Origin: Daphnia carinata | Taxonomy: Eukaryota; Arthropoda; Branchiopoda; Diplostraca; Daphniidae | Direction: 5' to 3' | Assembly (NCBI RefSeq): GCF_022539665.2 | Contig: NC_081338.1 | Span: 5,630,446 to 5,694,445, forward strand | Length of the DNA stretch: 64,000 bases | In this document: positions 11,537-23,450 of the stretch, one piece after another | Layout: each line of letters begins with the position of its first letter | How positions within the stretch are numbered: the stretch's first letter is position 1 | Notes under the pieces: generated by a model | The model's input: the letters and a program-made list of their open reading frames with translations, nothing else | The model's database searches: none | What the model was told of the DNA's origin: nothing | Program-made: the position numbers and the translations under genes

Positions 11537-11544
11537 TATAAAAG
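11537..11544 (+). promoter_or_regulatory. TATA box of an orphan gene
   Basis: TATAAAAG stands about 100 bp before a good splice donor (GTCAAG/GTAGGT at 11636/11637). This suggests a TATA-driven transcript with a noncoding first exon of roughly 11567-11636. Confidence 0.5.
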
Positions 11545-11837
11545 GCCCACAAAATTGGTCGGGTAAAGCATTCCATTCGACGTCGATATCACGGAAAGTT
11601 CCAGCGAAATAGAACTGCCCCATTTTACGTGTCAAGGTAGGTTGATTGAAACTAAAAATAGTATTTGGTAATTTTGTTTAAAAGAAAAAGCAGTTACAGA
11701 AGATCATGTTTCTAGTTAATAGCGTAATAATCAAGGGGATGTTACTTTGATTTAAACAAAACGTTTGAATCGCGAATCCTTGACTATCCTTGCTTAGATA
11801 TTCCATTCCTCTTTATATTGCAGCATTTCGTTAGATC

Positions 11838-11975
11838 ATGCCCAACCCAAATAACGAATCGAAGGCCAAAGAGACGACACCGGCAGGCAGCCCACCAACT
11901 GGACAAACTAACGTGCAATGCGGCAACGCGCAAATAAAACCTGACGCTTCAAATCAGGACAACAAGAAAAAGAAT
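11838..11975 (+). CDS. Orphan first coding exon, 46 codons
   Basis: After an acceptor (TATATTGCAG at 11823) the sequence runs 14 bp to an ATG at 11838, then stays open for 46 codons to a clean donor AAT/GTAAGC at 11975. The peptide is hydrophilic (MPNPNNESKAKETTPAGSPP then a run ending DNKKKN) and disordered in type. A possible next acceptor (TTTTCATTAG, about 12532) would give a short tail, but the continuation is not secure. No family is recognised. The exon sits in the accessory region between a retropepsin-like gene and a nucleoporin relic. Confidence 0.45.
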
Positions 11976-12085
11976 GTAAGCACTCCCCGTTGCTGTCCGC
12001 ATAATGGATAATGCTATGGTCACCTTGATATTGGGTTTCTCTATGCGCGAATTTCCCCCTTTCATCTCGCTGCTGTAAAATTTCG

Positions 12086-12138
12086 AGATATACCAGCCAA
12101 CTCAATATACTTACTGTTGATCGTTGAAGTTTACAAAG
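12086..12138 (+). repeat. Dispersed repeat, copy 1
   Basis: A roughly 53-bp segment containing CCAACTCAATATACTT and TGTTGATCGTTGAAGTTTAC recurs at about 19703-19753 in the same orientation with few differences. It is probably a remnant of a small dispersed element. Confidence 0.7.
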
Positions 12139-13259
12139 CATTATGTTTTGCCAATGCCAATGTCGCCTCAGTTACTATCAGTTATGAATGATCCGACGTC
12201 AATGTGGGCCTCTTGAGTGCTCATAGCAAGATAAATGTTGTTGAGACGATTTATAACATAGCGGCCATTTTCACCCGAAAACGAGAGGGAAAAGTGAGAT
12301 AAATCTATCTACGTCTTACGTCCTTTAAATTATCTAACCTCGTAACTGCTTTGCGTTGATTCCCGGGCTCAACTTCGCGTATTCTGAGCTGCGCCTCCAC
12401 AATGTTCAGTCGAGCACTGGAACGTTGGACTCATTCTCATTGAACCTTAACCGATTACCGTGAGAGTCTGGTACACATCAAACTGATTGTTACTTTTAGC
12501 TATTGCTTACCTCAATGATTCGGTTTTCATTAGGTTCGTCCGAGACTGGTTTGCAACAACCGTACGTTTCGTAGCACTACAATTAGGCTTGATACTATCG
12601 TGTGGGTGTTTCTATGGTCAGTGTAAGGCACCCTTTCCCCTCCAAACTCTTTCGTATGTGACGAAGGCAGTCGTGGTTTTAGAGGCAAAAACAAACACAG
12701 TTAATGTCAGTAACCTAAGTATTAAAAAATAAAATAAAACAAAAATATAAGAAAAGAAAATAAGCGACGAAATTTGGTTTACATTTAAAGTGTCATTTAT
12801 GGAATCCCATTTTCTTCCATTTACCATCGTGAAGTCAATCGTATTGAAACGAAAACAAAACGGCCACCAGATAAAACATAGAAGCAGGTTTCTAGGTATT
12901 TGTTTGCTAAAGATCCACTTGAATGCGTTCCCTGTAAAAGTAAAGAATTTAATTATCAACGGGTGAAGTTAAATGTGCAGCTGCAAATACATACTGTGTT
13001 AATTATAGATGAGTCATTCTGTTAAATGATATGATACCTGAAACTGTAGATTGAGTGGGGAATCATATATCATCCTACAGTTTGAAAAGAAAAGCTTACA
13101 AAAACATTTGGTATTTAAGAATAGTATTGCAATGGCTGCACTTCCATGAGAGCATTATCTTCATCTTAGGCATCGTTCTCTCTTTGCTTTATAAGAAAAA
13201 GGTAATATTTATAAACGAAAAAATGGAAATAAAATGAAAAGACGTACATAACTGTACGC

Positions 13260-15910
13260 TGTGACTGCTCTCATAGCATTGGTTCCTGATGTAGCCGTGC
13301 CAGCACGAGATCTAGGGCGATTGACGGTAGAGATCCTTTGTGCAAATCCAGCAGACACCATTCCACTTGATTTTTGCACTCCATACTCGTTCGCCTACAT
13401 GAAATAAAATTATATTAATTAATAAGATACTTGATTAGTAAATATGCATTTAAAAAATTACCATTCGTGTTAATGGTCTTGGTGATGAGTTGATTATTCC
13501 ACCGTCTGCACCACTTTGACTGGTATTGGCTTCCTGCTGATGTTATTCCCAAAAGGAATTGGTATCTGAGCTTCCACGTCGAGTTTGAGGTCGTTTCACT
13601 TCGTGAACAAAAGCTTGCCCCTATGTTTCTGTGATTCTTCCGCTTTTTCCGTTTTCTTTCTTCTTTTGTTTCGAACCACTCGCTTTGATTGAATCGTCTT
13701 ATGAGTTGATTCATTTGATTCTCGATTCTCTTCTTCATCTTCACCTTCTTCAGTTGGTTGAGACGGACCAGCCTGATCCGAGCTTTCTTCAGACGCATCT
13801 TCCCGGCCCCGTTTCAGATTCGATGACACTGTCACTGCCACAAGCTTCGCTATCAGTTAAGTGAAGTCCACTCTACATGGTGAAGAAATGAAAGTTAATG
13901 GGAAATCCTTTCAAATATAATTGAATTAATACCTTAAAGACGCTATTGCGTTGGGCATTTGGTCTCGGTTGTTCTTCGTCAACATCTTTGAAATGAAGAT
14001 TCTGCGATTCGGAAGTCGATGACATTTCAGGCTCAATAACTTCATCTTCACGTTGATGAGATTCTTCTTCTGAATCACCTTCAGAAACGGCCAGTGAAGG
14101 CATTGAGAAACGACGCAAACAGGAAGGACGAGCTGTCGAAATAGCCTTTGGTGTTTCTGTAAGTTTCAATTCGAAAGCTTCCTCCTCTTCTTGTGCCTCG
14201 CGTTCATCCACTTTTTCGCAACCCTCTTGGTCTTCCGACCCTACATCAGCAGCTTCCTCAGCTACAGGACCATACGGTGAACCAATTAGACCTGGACTTC
14301 TTCAATTTCTTCTTGAGCTACTCAGTGGTCTTCCTCTTCTTCCGTTGCCTCCTCCTCCTCAACTTCATCGTAATCTCCTTTCAATTCTTCTTCCTCCTCT
14401 CTCCCAACAGATTTATTGTCAACTCCTTCAGCCTCATCGCTACTAGAATCAAGGCCATAGATCCACGCCAAATCCATAAAGAAGTATTGAACTAGACGAT
14501 GTTTCGTAACGTCGTCCACGTCTGGCCTTAAATAAGCCGATAGCAAAGCATACAGTGATGGAGGTGGATAACTTTGAATGTCCGTTGGTTTGTTGTGCCT
14601 TTTTCTTCTGCCCACAACTCCAAGACGGACGCAGGGACCAGTTGGTCTATCAAAAGAACTTCAGCTGCTTTGACAGAGGAACTGAGACTCTCAATCTCAG
14701 ATTTCCTATTCCAGTAGAATTGTTCCAGCTGGCGACGAGGATAGGGCAATGAACTGCAGCCTTCGTTGACGTCCGTTGAGTTTTGAGTGTAAGTTCAGCG
14801 TTGACAGTGCAGCTGTCGCTCCATTTCTTGGAACGAGTGATAGAAAAGGATGTTGCAAAGATTTTCACACAGTGATTTCAAGTTTACTACTTGCTGCCAT
14901 TCTCGTTCCTCAACAAAGTTTAAATTGGCTCCTTCATCCTTGATGCAGGAAAGACCTCGAATTGTTCTCTAGTCCAACATTCAACAAAGCCTGTGCCATT
15001 TGAGCCGCGTGAGGTGCAACGATCTCGGTATGCGTGTGTCCGGCTTTCATTGCCTATTACAAACAAATCCCGTCAATGACAATTCACAATAAATCAATTA
15101 AAAAATGTTACCTGAATGTAAAATCGGTGTGGATGATTCAGAACTTGAAATCCAACTTGAGACAGTTTTTGAATAATAAGCGACTGCATGCCCCAGAACA
15201 GTTTACATTTGACGTCATCATAAAAGATACTCAACCCACGATCAAGGAACCGAAGTTAAGATTACAGCCTTAAGTTGAATCTTTAGGTTCATTTGTTGTA
15301 CAATAGATTTTCAGATCAAGTACCTGTAGCGAAACCACTAAAATCCAATTCCAGTGACTTGAGGCTGAACATTTGGAAAGCTCCTTGCGTATTATAGTCA
15401 ACACATAGCATCTGATTCTGTGGCATGTATTTAATCACTGTTGCACTGACTGCTTCTTGTTGAACACTCAGAGGATTCATGCATTGACTCCAGAACAAAT
15501 CAGCCGGCCCTGAAATTAGTTTAAAAATTCCATTGCACAAACAATAAAAGCTTAAAGGGATGTAGGTGTGCTTACCTGTACATATAATCATTTAGAGGTA
15601 TGACCAAAACCGCTGGAGGTTTGAAAAATACTCGTTTTTGTAAAATGTCATCTGTAGTGACATAGTGTACAATATTTAAATCAAGCTGATGTATTCCTGT
15701 GCTGAATTTGAAATGCTGATCAGCAGCCAGTAGCATAACATGGCCTTCTTCTGTGCCATTGAAAAAACAACCCAGACGGCTCAAATGTTACTGGGGAGTT
15801 CCAATAACCTCCCCTTTGTACAAAAACATTTAGGATTGTTTTAGTACATCCATGGGAAGGTTATTCGGAAGCCTAAGCGAACAACTCTTCCTATTTCCGT
15901 CCCAAAAACC
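13260..15910 (-). pseudogene. ELYS/AHCTF1-like nucleoporin relic
   Basis: Minus-strand pieces resemble ELYS, the chromatin-binding nucleoporin that seeds nuclear pore assembly. From 5' to 3': possible beta-propeller parts (15910-15833, 15784-15576, 15509-15337), a helical segment ending HPHRFYIQ (15117), then PYPRRQLEQFYW ... LLIDQLV (14749-14610) and YPPPSLYALLSAYLRPDVDD with a KH...YFFMDL continuation (14580-14460). The last two match the ELYS helical domain in order and spacing as I remember it. The tail is acidic and then Lys/Arg-rich, as in ELYS. The frame is broken: TGA at 14797-14795, a frameshift at about 14597-14617 between the two best-matching blocks, a splice-phase clash between 15576 and 15509, and more breaks before 14960. 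I read it as a decayed duplicate; assembly error is the alternative. Confidence 0.6.
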
Positions 15911-15959
15911 ACCAGCTTGTCTTCGTCTGCTACGAAGCAGACAGAATTTAAAAAATGGC

Positions 15960-16590
15960 AACTACGCGAATCTCGCTAATTGGCAACGTTAAAGCAAAGC
16001 GTTACGCCCGCATTCTTCTTAGTCTTCTTTGTCTTTCAGCGAAGGGAAGTACGCCTTTTTTATGCTGTTGGTTTCAGACTATCTGTGTCGTACTTAATTT
16101 TGCGAAAGCGAACAGGGTCTTCCTGCATAATTACTGGAACGTCCCCCGTTTCGAAGTCTAGGATTGTTAATTCAAATCCTTTTACATTTTGAATATTTAT
16201 TGTTAAATGAATTTATGTACACATTTAGCGAATAAAGAATTTTTCGAAAAATGTTCGTTTAATTTGTATTTATTTGAAATTGAGGGTAACAATATTTATA
16301 TAAGATATCTCAAAATAAAAGGGATGGATGGGAGGGTTTCTGGAAGGTTTTGGGAGGCGGGAGCTCCAATGGAGCTTGTCAGGAGTGTCACCAGGAGACC
16401 GCAGGGATCCGTTTAGGAATGATTACAGGCATTCCTTAGGATGTCCCGTTCCTCCCACTGAATACTCCACAATTGACACCGTATATTGGTTTCAAACAAC
16501 TTAACGTGTTTCCTAAATATAAAAAAAAATTAATTTTTTTCACCTTTATATTTCCAAGTTCCAAATTATTTTCATGAATCACAAGGAATC
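15960..16590. other. Spacer with short hairpins
   Basis: No gene is recognised. There is a G-rich patch at about 16320-16400 and two small hairpins: AGCTCCA/TGGAGCT near 16362 and AGGAATG/CATTCCT near 16415. Confidence 0.4.
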
Positions 16591-17710
16591 GACAAGTACG
16601 GAAACGTTGATATTATTCGAGCAGCAGTGTTAGTTTTTGGATCTTCGCATAAGCTGTCTTTAATTCACAGCACACTTTCTTGTTTTTGACCTTTTTCGAC
16701 GATTTAACGAACATTCTGTTGACATCTGCTTCCTGTTCAGATTATTGTTTGACAGTGTTATCTATTTTTGGTTGAGATTCAGCTTCATTTTCCCGGGTAA
16801 TCTGAATTAAATGAGCGTTACCTGCGTGTAGGTGGAGATCGTAGATGGGCCGACGGCCGAGGAAATAGGGCATGATAATGTAAATGGGGGAAATATTATC
16901 ATGTTTCAATAACATTATCCAGGTTACCGGTCTTTCATTGTTCTATTATGCGGTGCAGGCGGCCTTACCCCCGGCCAAGCTTAACCCTAGGCCGTTTTAC
17001 GGCGTGTCCGTTCTAAATAGCTGAACTCGGCTGGGTTACCCCGCCTAGAGTTTCTGCTTCTCCGTCCACCCGAGTCCTCACCCATAGTTTCTCTCACTTT
17101 GCACGGCCTCGACCCCTGACTGTGGGTCGGACATCGGTTTTACCGACGTAATCTTTTTTTTTTGCCGACATAGATCAGTAGAATCATTACATGTTCTTGT
17201 AATTGAACTAAAGCGTGAAAGTAGCCTCCTGCTTCTGGCCATGTGAAACGATTCTTGTATTTTCCCGTTCGCTTAAACGTAGTTCAGTCATGTTTCGACA
17301 AAGCCTTCGGTGTCGGCTCACCTAGTCGTCTCCATTGATCGCGGCCTATGATGGATTCGAAACACCCTCAGTCGATCACCATATCCACGGGCTTCGCATT
17401 TATCGTTATCTGAACGGATGCCGTTTTGTTCGCATCCGATTCTCTGAGGAAGCCTAGTTTAACCAAGAGGTTGTCCGCTCCCTCGACGAATCTTGATAGC
17501 TTAGAACTTTTCGGTGGAATTTCCTCTACTTCTTTGGCGAACCGGACTCGTTTAGCTGGGCGCGAGGTGGTGACCTTTTGGCCGTCTATTTCAGTTGCCT
17601 TGATCGATGGGTCGTTAACTGTTTCTGGTAACAAATCAGTTACAGAGGCATCTGTGATGCTATCGACGTTGGTGAATTCTTCGATGGCCGGGGCCATAGT
17701 TTCCACATCT
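16590..17710 (-). pseudogene. Decayed copy of the retropepsin-like gene, with an insertion
   Basis: Read on the minus strand, the 17706-17371 frame contains the same block as the intact gene at 8.2 kb (LLVKLGFLRESDANKTAS, then VDMVID). The codon after the catalytic-type Asp is TGA (17370-17368) where the intact gene has Arg; the following Gly-Cys is kept. Similarity then continues through further breaks (DQWRRLGEP, FKRTGKYK, ALVQLQE) to about 17160. About 270 bp of unrelated sequence intervenes. The match resumes at 16880 with PYFLGRRPIYDLHLHAGNAH and runs to a stop at 16744. A charged, coiled-coil-like region may extend to about 16590. It is clearly non-functional as a full protein. Confidence 0.75.
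16881..17160. mobile_element. Putative insertion inside the retropepsin-like pseudogene
   Basis: This segment of about 270 bp separates two parts of the pseudogene that are contiguous in the intact copy. It ends with a run of about 10 T on the plus strand near 17154-17164 and has a more GC-rich core than its surroundings. Those traits fit a short retroposon, but terminal duplications are not clear and no family is recognised. Confidence 0.4.
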
Positions 17711-17870
17711 GATTCTTACAGCATCATAATGGTTTCTAGCTCTTTCACCCCCATAATGGTTTCTTGGTGTTCCGGCAATCCGGAAAATTCAGCCGTCATC
17801 GTCGGATGAGTTGGTGAATGGGAGCCAATTCCATCTTTTCTCTTCTGGGTAGATAGGGTTGGAAGTTTGG

Positions 17871-18125
17871 TTATGAGTTAAAGTCTGTTCGAACTTGGTT
17901 TCCGGTGGCAAAATGCCTCTGCGGTCTGGCGTAGGCCTTTTGTTCCGGATTTGTTGTCAGGTTGCAGATCTCGTAGCGTAGCCGTACAGCTAAGTCTGAT
18001 ACTGCCCGAAAAATACGGATCCGATGGCTAACAGTAGTCTCATTATGCAAATACACTCGAGATATGAGATGAAATTCTTCAAGGTACTGGCCAACAGTAA
18101 AGGTGCGCCGTTCTCTTGCTTTTTG
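17871..18125 (-). pseudogene. Retroelement-like coding fragment
   Basis: A minus-strand frame reads RRRTFTVGQYLEEFHLISRV and continues as a charged, helical stretch to a stop at 17871. It sits between two retropepsin-like relics, starts next to an AT-rich block and has no start-to-stop integrity. A Gag-like origin is a guess from context only. Confidence 0.3.
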
Positions 18126-18730
18126 CTCTCCAATTAATTAAAAATTAAAAATTAATTAATTAATAAAATTAAAATTATTAAATATCAATATTTAAAATTA
18201 TTAAATTTAAATATGAAAAATAAATATAAATCTTAAAAATATTTCTGATTTATAATATTTAATAAAATTTTATAATATATATTTTATAAAATTTAAAATA
18301 CATCTATATATTTAATTAAATTTTAAAAAATAATATTAAATATAATTTAAAATATAATTTTAATATAATTTAAAGATACGGTAAAATACGTATTATAATA
18401 TGTGTATATATATATATTTAAAATATCGACGATTCTTGAACATTGATTTTTAAACATACATAAATATTTAAAATGTTTAAAATATTAATAATTACTTATA
18501 ATATGTAAAATAATTTAATAAATATTTAATTTTCTAGAATTAATTTGTAAATATTTATAATATTTAAAACATTTTCTATATTTAAAATATTTTTATATTT
18601 AAATATTCAAATGTAATTATTTTAAATTTATTAATTTTAATTAAATAAAATTTTTTACTAAATTTTGTCTTATTAATTAATTAAATTTGCCTTCAATTAA
18701 ATTCAAATAAAATTAAAAAAATAAATTTGC
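18126..18730. repeat. AT-only block
   Basis: About 600 bp is composed almost wholly of A and T (TTAAATAT-type words, short TATATA runs) with only scattered G or C. It abruptly interrupts the remnants of the retropepsin-like family on both sides. It could be an expanded AT-rich satellite, an element's internal spacer, or a matrix-attachment-like sequence. Confidence 0.8.
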
Positions 18731-18769
18731 CTTCAAATGAAATCCCGAAACCTGTGAGGTTACCACGAT

Positions 18770-19373
18770 ATAGTTACCTGAATGGATGCCGTTATGTTCG
18801 CATCAGATTCTTTGTGGAAGCATAGTTTAAAAAAGAAGTACACACGCGCGAGGACTCTGATAGCTTAGAACTTTCGCTGTCTATATTAGACGTCTCTTCC
18901 ACGGTTTCTTCGATCTGGTCTGTGTTAGCGGCATCAGTTGTATCCTCAGATACGTTTTCTCTATCGTTGGCATTTTCCGTAGATGAAGACGCTCCTGGAA
19001 TTTCGGTCAAGACGGCAGATAGAGTTCCCTCCCCTTCATTCTGGGTTATGGCTTCTGTGGTGTTCCGCCTTTCAGCCACGTCAGGTGTCGGTGACGCAGT
19101 TTTTGTTTGTCTGGGGAAAGTATCCGGCGTAAAAGAATGATTGCGAAACGCATCGTAGATGGTCTCTGCAATCGCCATTAACCATCTTGCAATAGCAATC
19201 GGATTAGTGATCAAACCTCTCACTTGCGATAAAACGGAAATGATTTGGAATAGCCTGTCCATTTTTGCGTATTTGTGGGGAATGTGAATTAGGTTAAAAT
19301 TCGATTTTGTCGCAGCTGGAAGACGGCTATTCATAATTTTCGACTGCAATGGCGAAGGTAGGGGAGCACTCAA
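18770..19373 (-). pseudogene. Truncated N-terminal copy of the retropepsin-like family
   Basis: A 193-codon minus-strand frame (19373-18792) has an N-terminal amphipathic/hydrophobic segment (MDRLFQIISVLSQVRGLI and on), a Ser/Thr/Glu-rich linker and SSKLS. A further stretch in another frame, matching ESDANITASIQ, aligns with the block just before the protease strand of its relatives. The protease domain itself is missing because the AT-only block begins there. So the copy is frameshifted near 18840 and truncated. Its N terminus suggests that a membrane-associated leader is ancestral to the family. Confidence 0.6.
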
Positions 19374-19702
19374 CAGGCTTATTTCCTGAAATATAAAATT
19401 TGTAGCTTAATGTAATATTGGCTAATGTGGTTTTTTAACATTGGGAGAATTTTATTCACATAGTTGAATAAGACATTTACGAACAAACGAGTTTGAAAAA
19501 AGATTAGCTTAATAAAGCCCAGATTCATTTGTGCGTTGTACTGCTTCACACGGTGGTAATGAAAACTTAACATGTGCCGACTTTGCTTTTTCTCTCTATT
19601 TAGAATGATCAGCTGATTTCCTTAAGTATAAATCGAGAATTCGGCTAATATATGTTTATTATCCGATTGTTACGTCTTCATAAAAATGCGCCCGTAAACT
19701 TT

Positions 19703-19753
19703 GAGATACACCGGCCAACTCAATATACTTGTTGATCGTTGAAGTTTACAAAA
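19703..19753 (+). repeat. Dispersed repeat, copy 2
   Basis: Same-orientation second copy of the segment at 12086-12138, sharing CCAACTCAATATACTT and GTTGATCGTTGAAGTTTAC with small differences. Confidence 0.7.
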
Positions 19754-19905
19754 CAAAATATTTTTATTTAAAGTCAATTGAAATCCAACAAATAATAATA
19801 ATAAACAAATAATAGATTTCTTAAAGAACCCCCAGAGTACGTTTACGCACGCCCACTGGCAGGGGAGTGGCTTTGGGACCCCCTGTCAACAAATCCTTAA
19901 CTTTG

Positions 19906-19925
19906 CAGACGCATTGATGCGTCTG
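19906..19925. repeat. 20-bp near-perfect palindrome
   Basis: CAGACGCATTGATGCGTCTG has 9-bp arms around a TG centre. It is close to the ADAP gene but 350 bp upstream of its start. It could be a dimeric factor site or the tip of a decayed terminal inverted repeat. Confidence 0.7.
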
Positions 19926-20280
19926 ACTTTGACGTCCCTAGATTGCCATCTCAAGAATAATAAATAGTGTGGCCAGTGTATATGTGAACAAAGTACGAAA
20001 CATAAATAATCAGTGCTGTTGGTAATGTACTAAGCCCCACCACAATTCTTGTTTCCGTTAGTCTTTCCACCGAATATGGAAATCTCAGTTGACGCGGCAA
20101 TTGTGGTTGTTGCTGTGATGACGACGCAAACACCAGGAAAAGCAATTCGATTGTTTCCCATGATTACAACACGTCTTTTGTTATAATAACGAGTAGCCCA
20201 GTGCATTCTAGGGCATTGCATCACCCTCTATAGTTTTACCAATTTCATGTTAGTGTTGTTGTTGTTAATGTTGCTGAAAA

Positions 20281-21887
20281 ATGGCTGACATCAATGGGAG
20301 ACGAGTTCTAGAGTTAGTCAAGAAAGCCGGTAACAGTGTTTGTGCTGACTGTAATTGTCAAGGTCAGTTTCAAATAACCAGTTTCAACCACCAAAACAAC
20401 TTCCTGACTACTATTTTTTATTGCAGCGACAGAGTATGCATCTTACAATATTGGAGTCTTTCTTTGCACTCAGGTTTGCAACACGTAATAACATTTGGAG
20501 TTTAGACTAATTGTGAAAACCATTTCGTTGCACAGTGTGCTGGGATCCATCGTGCCTTGGGAACCCATATATCCAAGATAAAGCACCTGAGGTTAGACAA
20601 ATGGGAAGAATCCCAAGTAAAACATTTAGAAGAAGTTGGAAATATTATTGCCAAAAGGAAGTATGAGGAACGGGTACCAGTGTGTTACAGAAGACCTTCA
20701 GAAAATGATCCACAGTAAGGAAAATCATTCTACTTTTACTCAGGTTACCTAATCTTAAATCGTAAACAGGATTCTTAGAGAACAATGGATTAGGGCCAAA
20801 TACCAAAGGGAAGAATTTATTCATGCCGAAAAACAGCGATATACTCGCGGAACCATGGAAGGTTTTCTATTCAAACGAAGTAAAGTTGATGATTCATGCA
20901 AACAGAGGCGGTTCGTCTTGTCGGAGCGAGAAAATACCCTTAAATACTTCGTCTCCAATGTAACGCAACACTTGCAATTTTGATTATGGCTCTGAATCAC
21001 GTTTCAATGCCTGCTCATGTTCTGTTCATTTTCTCTTCAGAAGAAGGAGCCTAAGGCGGAAATCCGTATACTCGACATGAACGTAGCATTTGCCCCTGAA
21101 AAATTAAAACCTCCCACCTCACTCCAAATCACTTACATCAACCAAGTAAGATACAAGTTAATGGAATAACTCAATTTTCTGAAACAATTTTCTTCACGTA
21201 ATGAATTTCAGGGCTCTACTCGGCATATTTATGTGTATCACGATGACGCCGAGGTGATTGTCGAATGGTATATGGCTATTCGGTCAGCTAAACTTAATTT
21301 ACTACAAGTCGCTCATCCTACCCAGCCCGAAATGGAGGTTATCATTGCTAAACCGCTCAAATCTACTAGCCATAAATACCATATTAATTATTTTTTTTAA
21401 ATTTCAGTTGGCACAGTCATTGACGCAAGATTTCCTGAAGGAAGGTTTCTTATGCAAAACGGGGCCCAAACCCTCAGACGGATTCAAAAGACGGTGGTTT
21501 ACTCTTGATGGAAGAAAACTCATGTACCATGATCAAAAACTGGTAAATGGTGAAAAACAATTCTATTATTGTAGTTCTGACTGTATTTAACTAATCGTAT
21601 AGGATCCGTACCCTAAGGGAGAGATCTTTATTGGTCACGCTAGTGATGGGTACAGCATCCATCTGGGTCAGCCTGCCGGTTGGAAAGTCAAGGATGTGGG
21701 ATTCATTTTTCACGTGAAAACACCATCTCGTTCTTTTGTTTTTTCGGCAGAGAGATCTGACGACCGTAATGAATGGATAGCCGCCCTTCAGATGGTCATT
21801 TCTCGGCCAATGTCACCTCAAGATTCCTTTTGTAGGTCCATTTTGGTGCCAAAAGCATCTAAAAAACGCAACTCCTTCTTATTCTAA
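20281..21887 (+). CDS. ADAP1: ArfGAP with dual PH domains (centaurin-alpha/ADAP)
   Basis: Eight exons splice in phase: 20281-20362, 20427-20473, 20536-20714, 20770-20959, 21041-21145, 21212-21337, 21408-21542 and 21603-21887. They encode 382 residues (human ADAP1 is 374). The ArfGAP zinc finger has Cys21, Cys24, Cys41 and Cys44, followed by the GIHRALG arginine finger (Arg49). The first PH domain begins near MEGFLFKRSK (about residue 130) and the second near FLKEGFLCKTG (about residue 250). Between them runs the typical linker. The protein promotes GTP hydrolysis on Arf GTPases at membranes rich in phosphoinositides. The C-terminal tail is short and basic. AATAAA at 22059-22064 is the probable polyadenylation signal. 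Confidence 0.95.
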
Positions 21888-22299
21888 AGCACCACTTCCA
21901 TTTTTATTATTTTCTATTCCTAAAACAATTTTAATTGCACCTAAAACAATTGTTCCTAGCAACCCAGTGGACCTCTCGGTGTTTTCTTCTCAGAAAATAA
22001 TTTATGCATGTGGTTACCTTTTTTTATTTAATTTTTTCATCACCTGGGGAAACCTGGCAATAAATTTTCTTTAGTGCCCTGCATGAACTAACACAAACAA
22101 ACCCTCGGATAGGCATGTAGATAATTGATTTAGTCCGGTCGTTTATATTATCTTCTTTTTTTTATTGCACAACAGTGAGAGGCATTTTGGTAAAGAAGCG
22201 AGGTGGGGGGTCGGTCGTATCCTTCTTTTCAACTCGCTGAGGAAGTCCAACACCATCTCGCAATTCAAGACGCATATTATGCAGCAAGGGAAATGCCAT

Positions 22300-23151
<852 letters not shown>

Positions 23152-23450
23152 TGTTTTTGTGACACAAGATGTCAAAAATAAGAAAAGTTCAATTTTTCGC
23201 CGCAGCGACTCTGGCAGACGGACGTATTATATTTATGAAATTCCTGTCGGTACCCCATTCGGGATGGAAGGCCTTCGACCATGTAAATATATAACGAGTA
23301 GCACGTGTTTGTTTCGAAGACTGGAAGTTTTCTACCGAAATAAGTGTTTTCCTGTGAATCACGATATTTATCAATGTTATAAAATATCTGGTGAATTATT
23401 TGTTTTTCGAAAACGCCCTCAGTTTCAGCCCGGCAATTTTCTATTGGGAA
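23152..23450. promoter_or_regulatory. Bidirectional promoter spacer NAT9/NOL11
   Basis: The two start codons face away from each other across 299 bp, so both genes probably use one shared promoter region. No TATA box is obvious. Confidence 0.55.

Noticed and set aside
12487-12732. 81-codon frame as a second exon of the orphan gene
   Set aside because: In phase with the orphan exon the acceptor at about 12532 leads to a different frame that stops soon, so this longer frame is not supported.
15793-15814. GGGGAG/CTCCCC hairpin
   Set aside because: Only 6-bp arms inside the ELYS relic; expected by chance at this scale.
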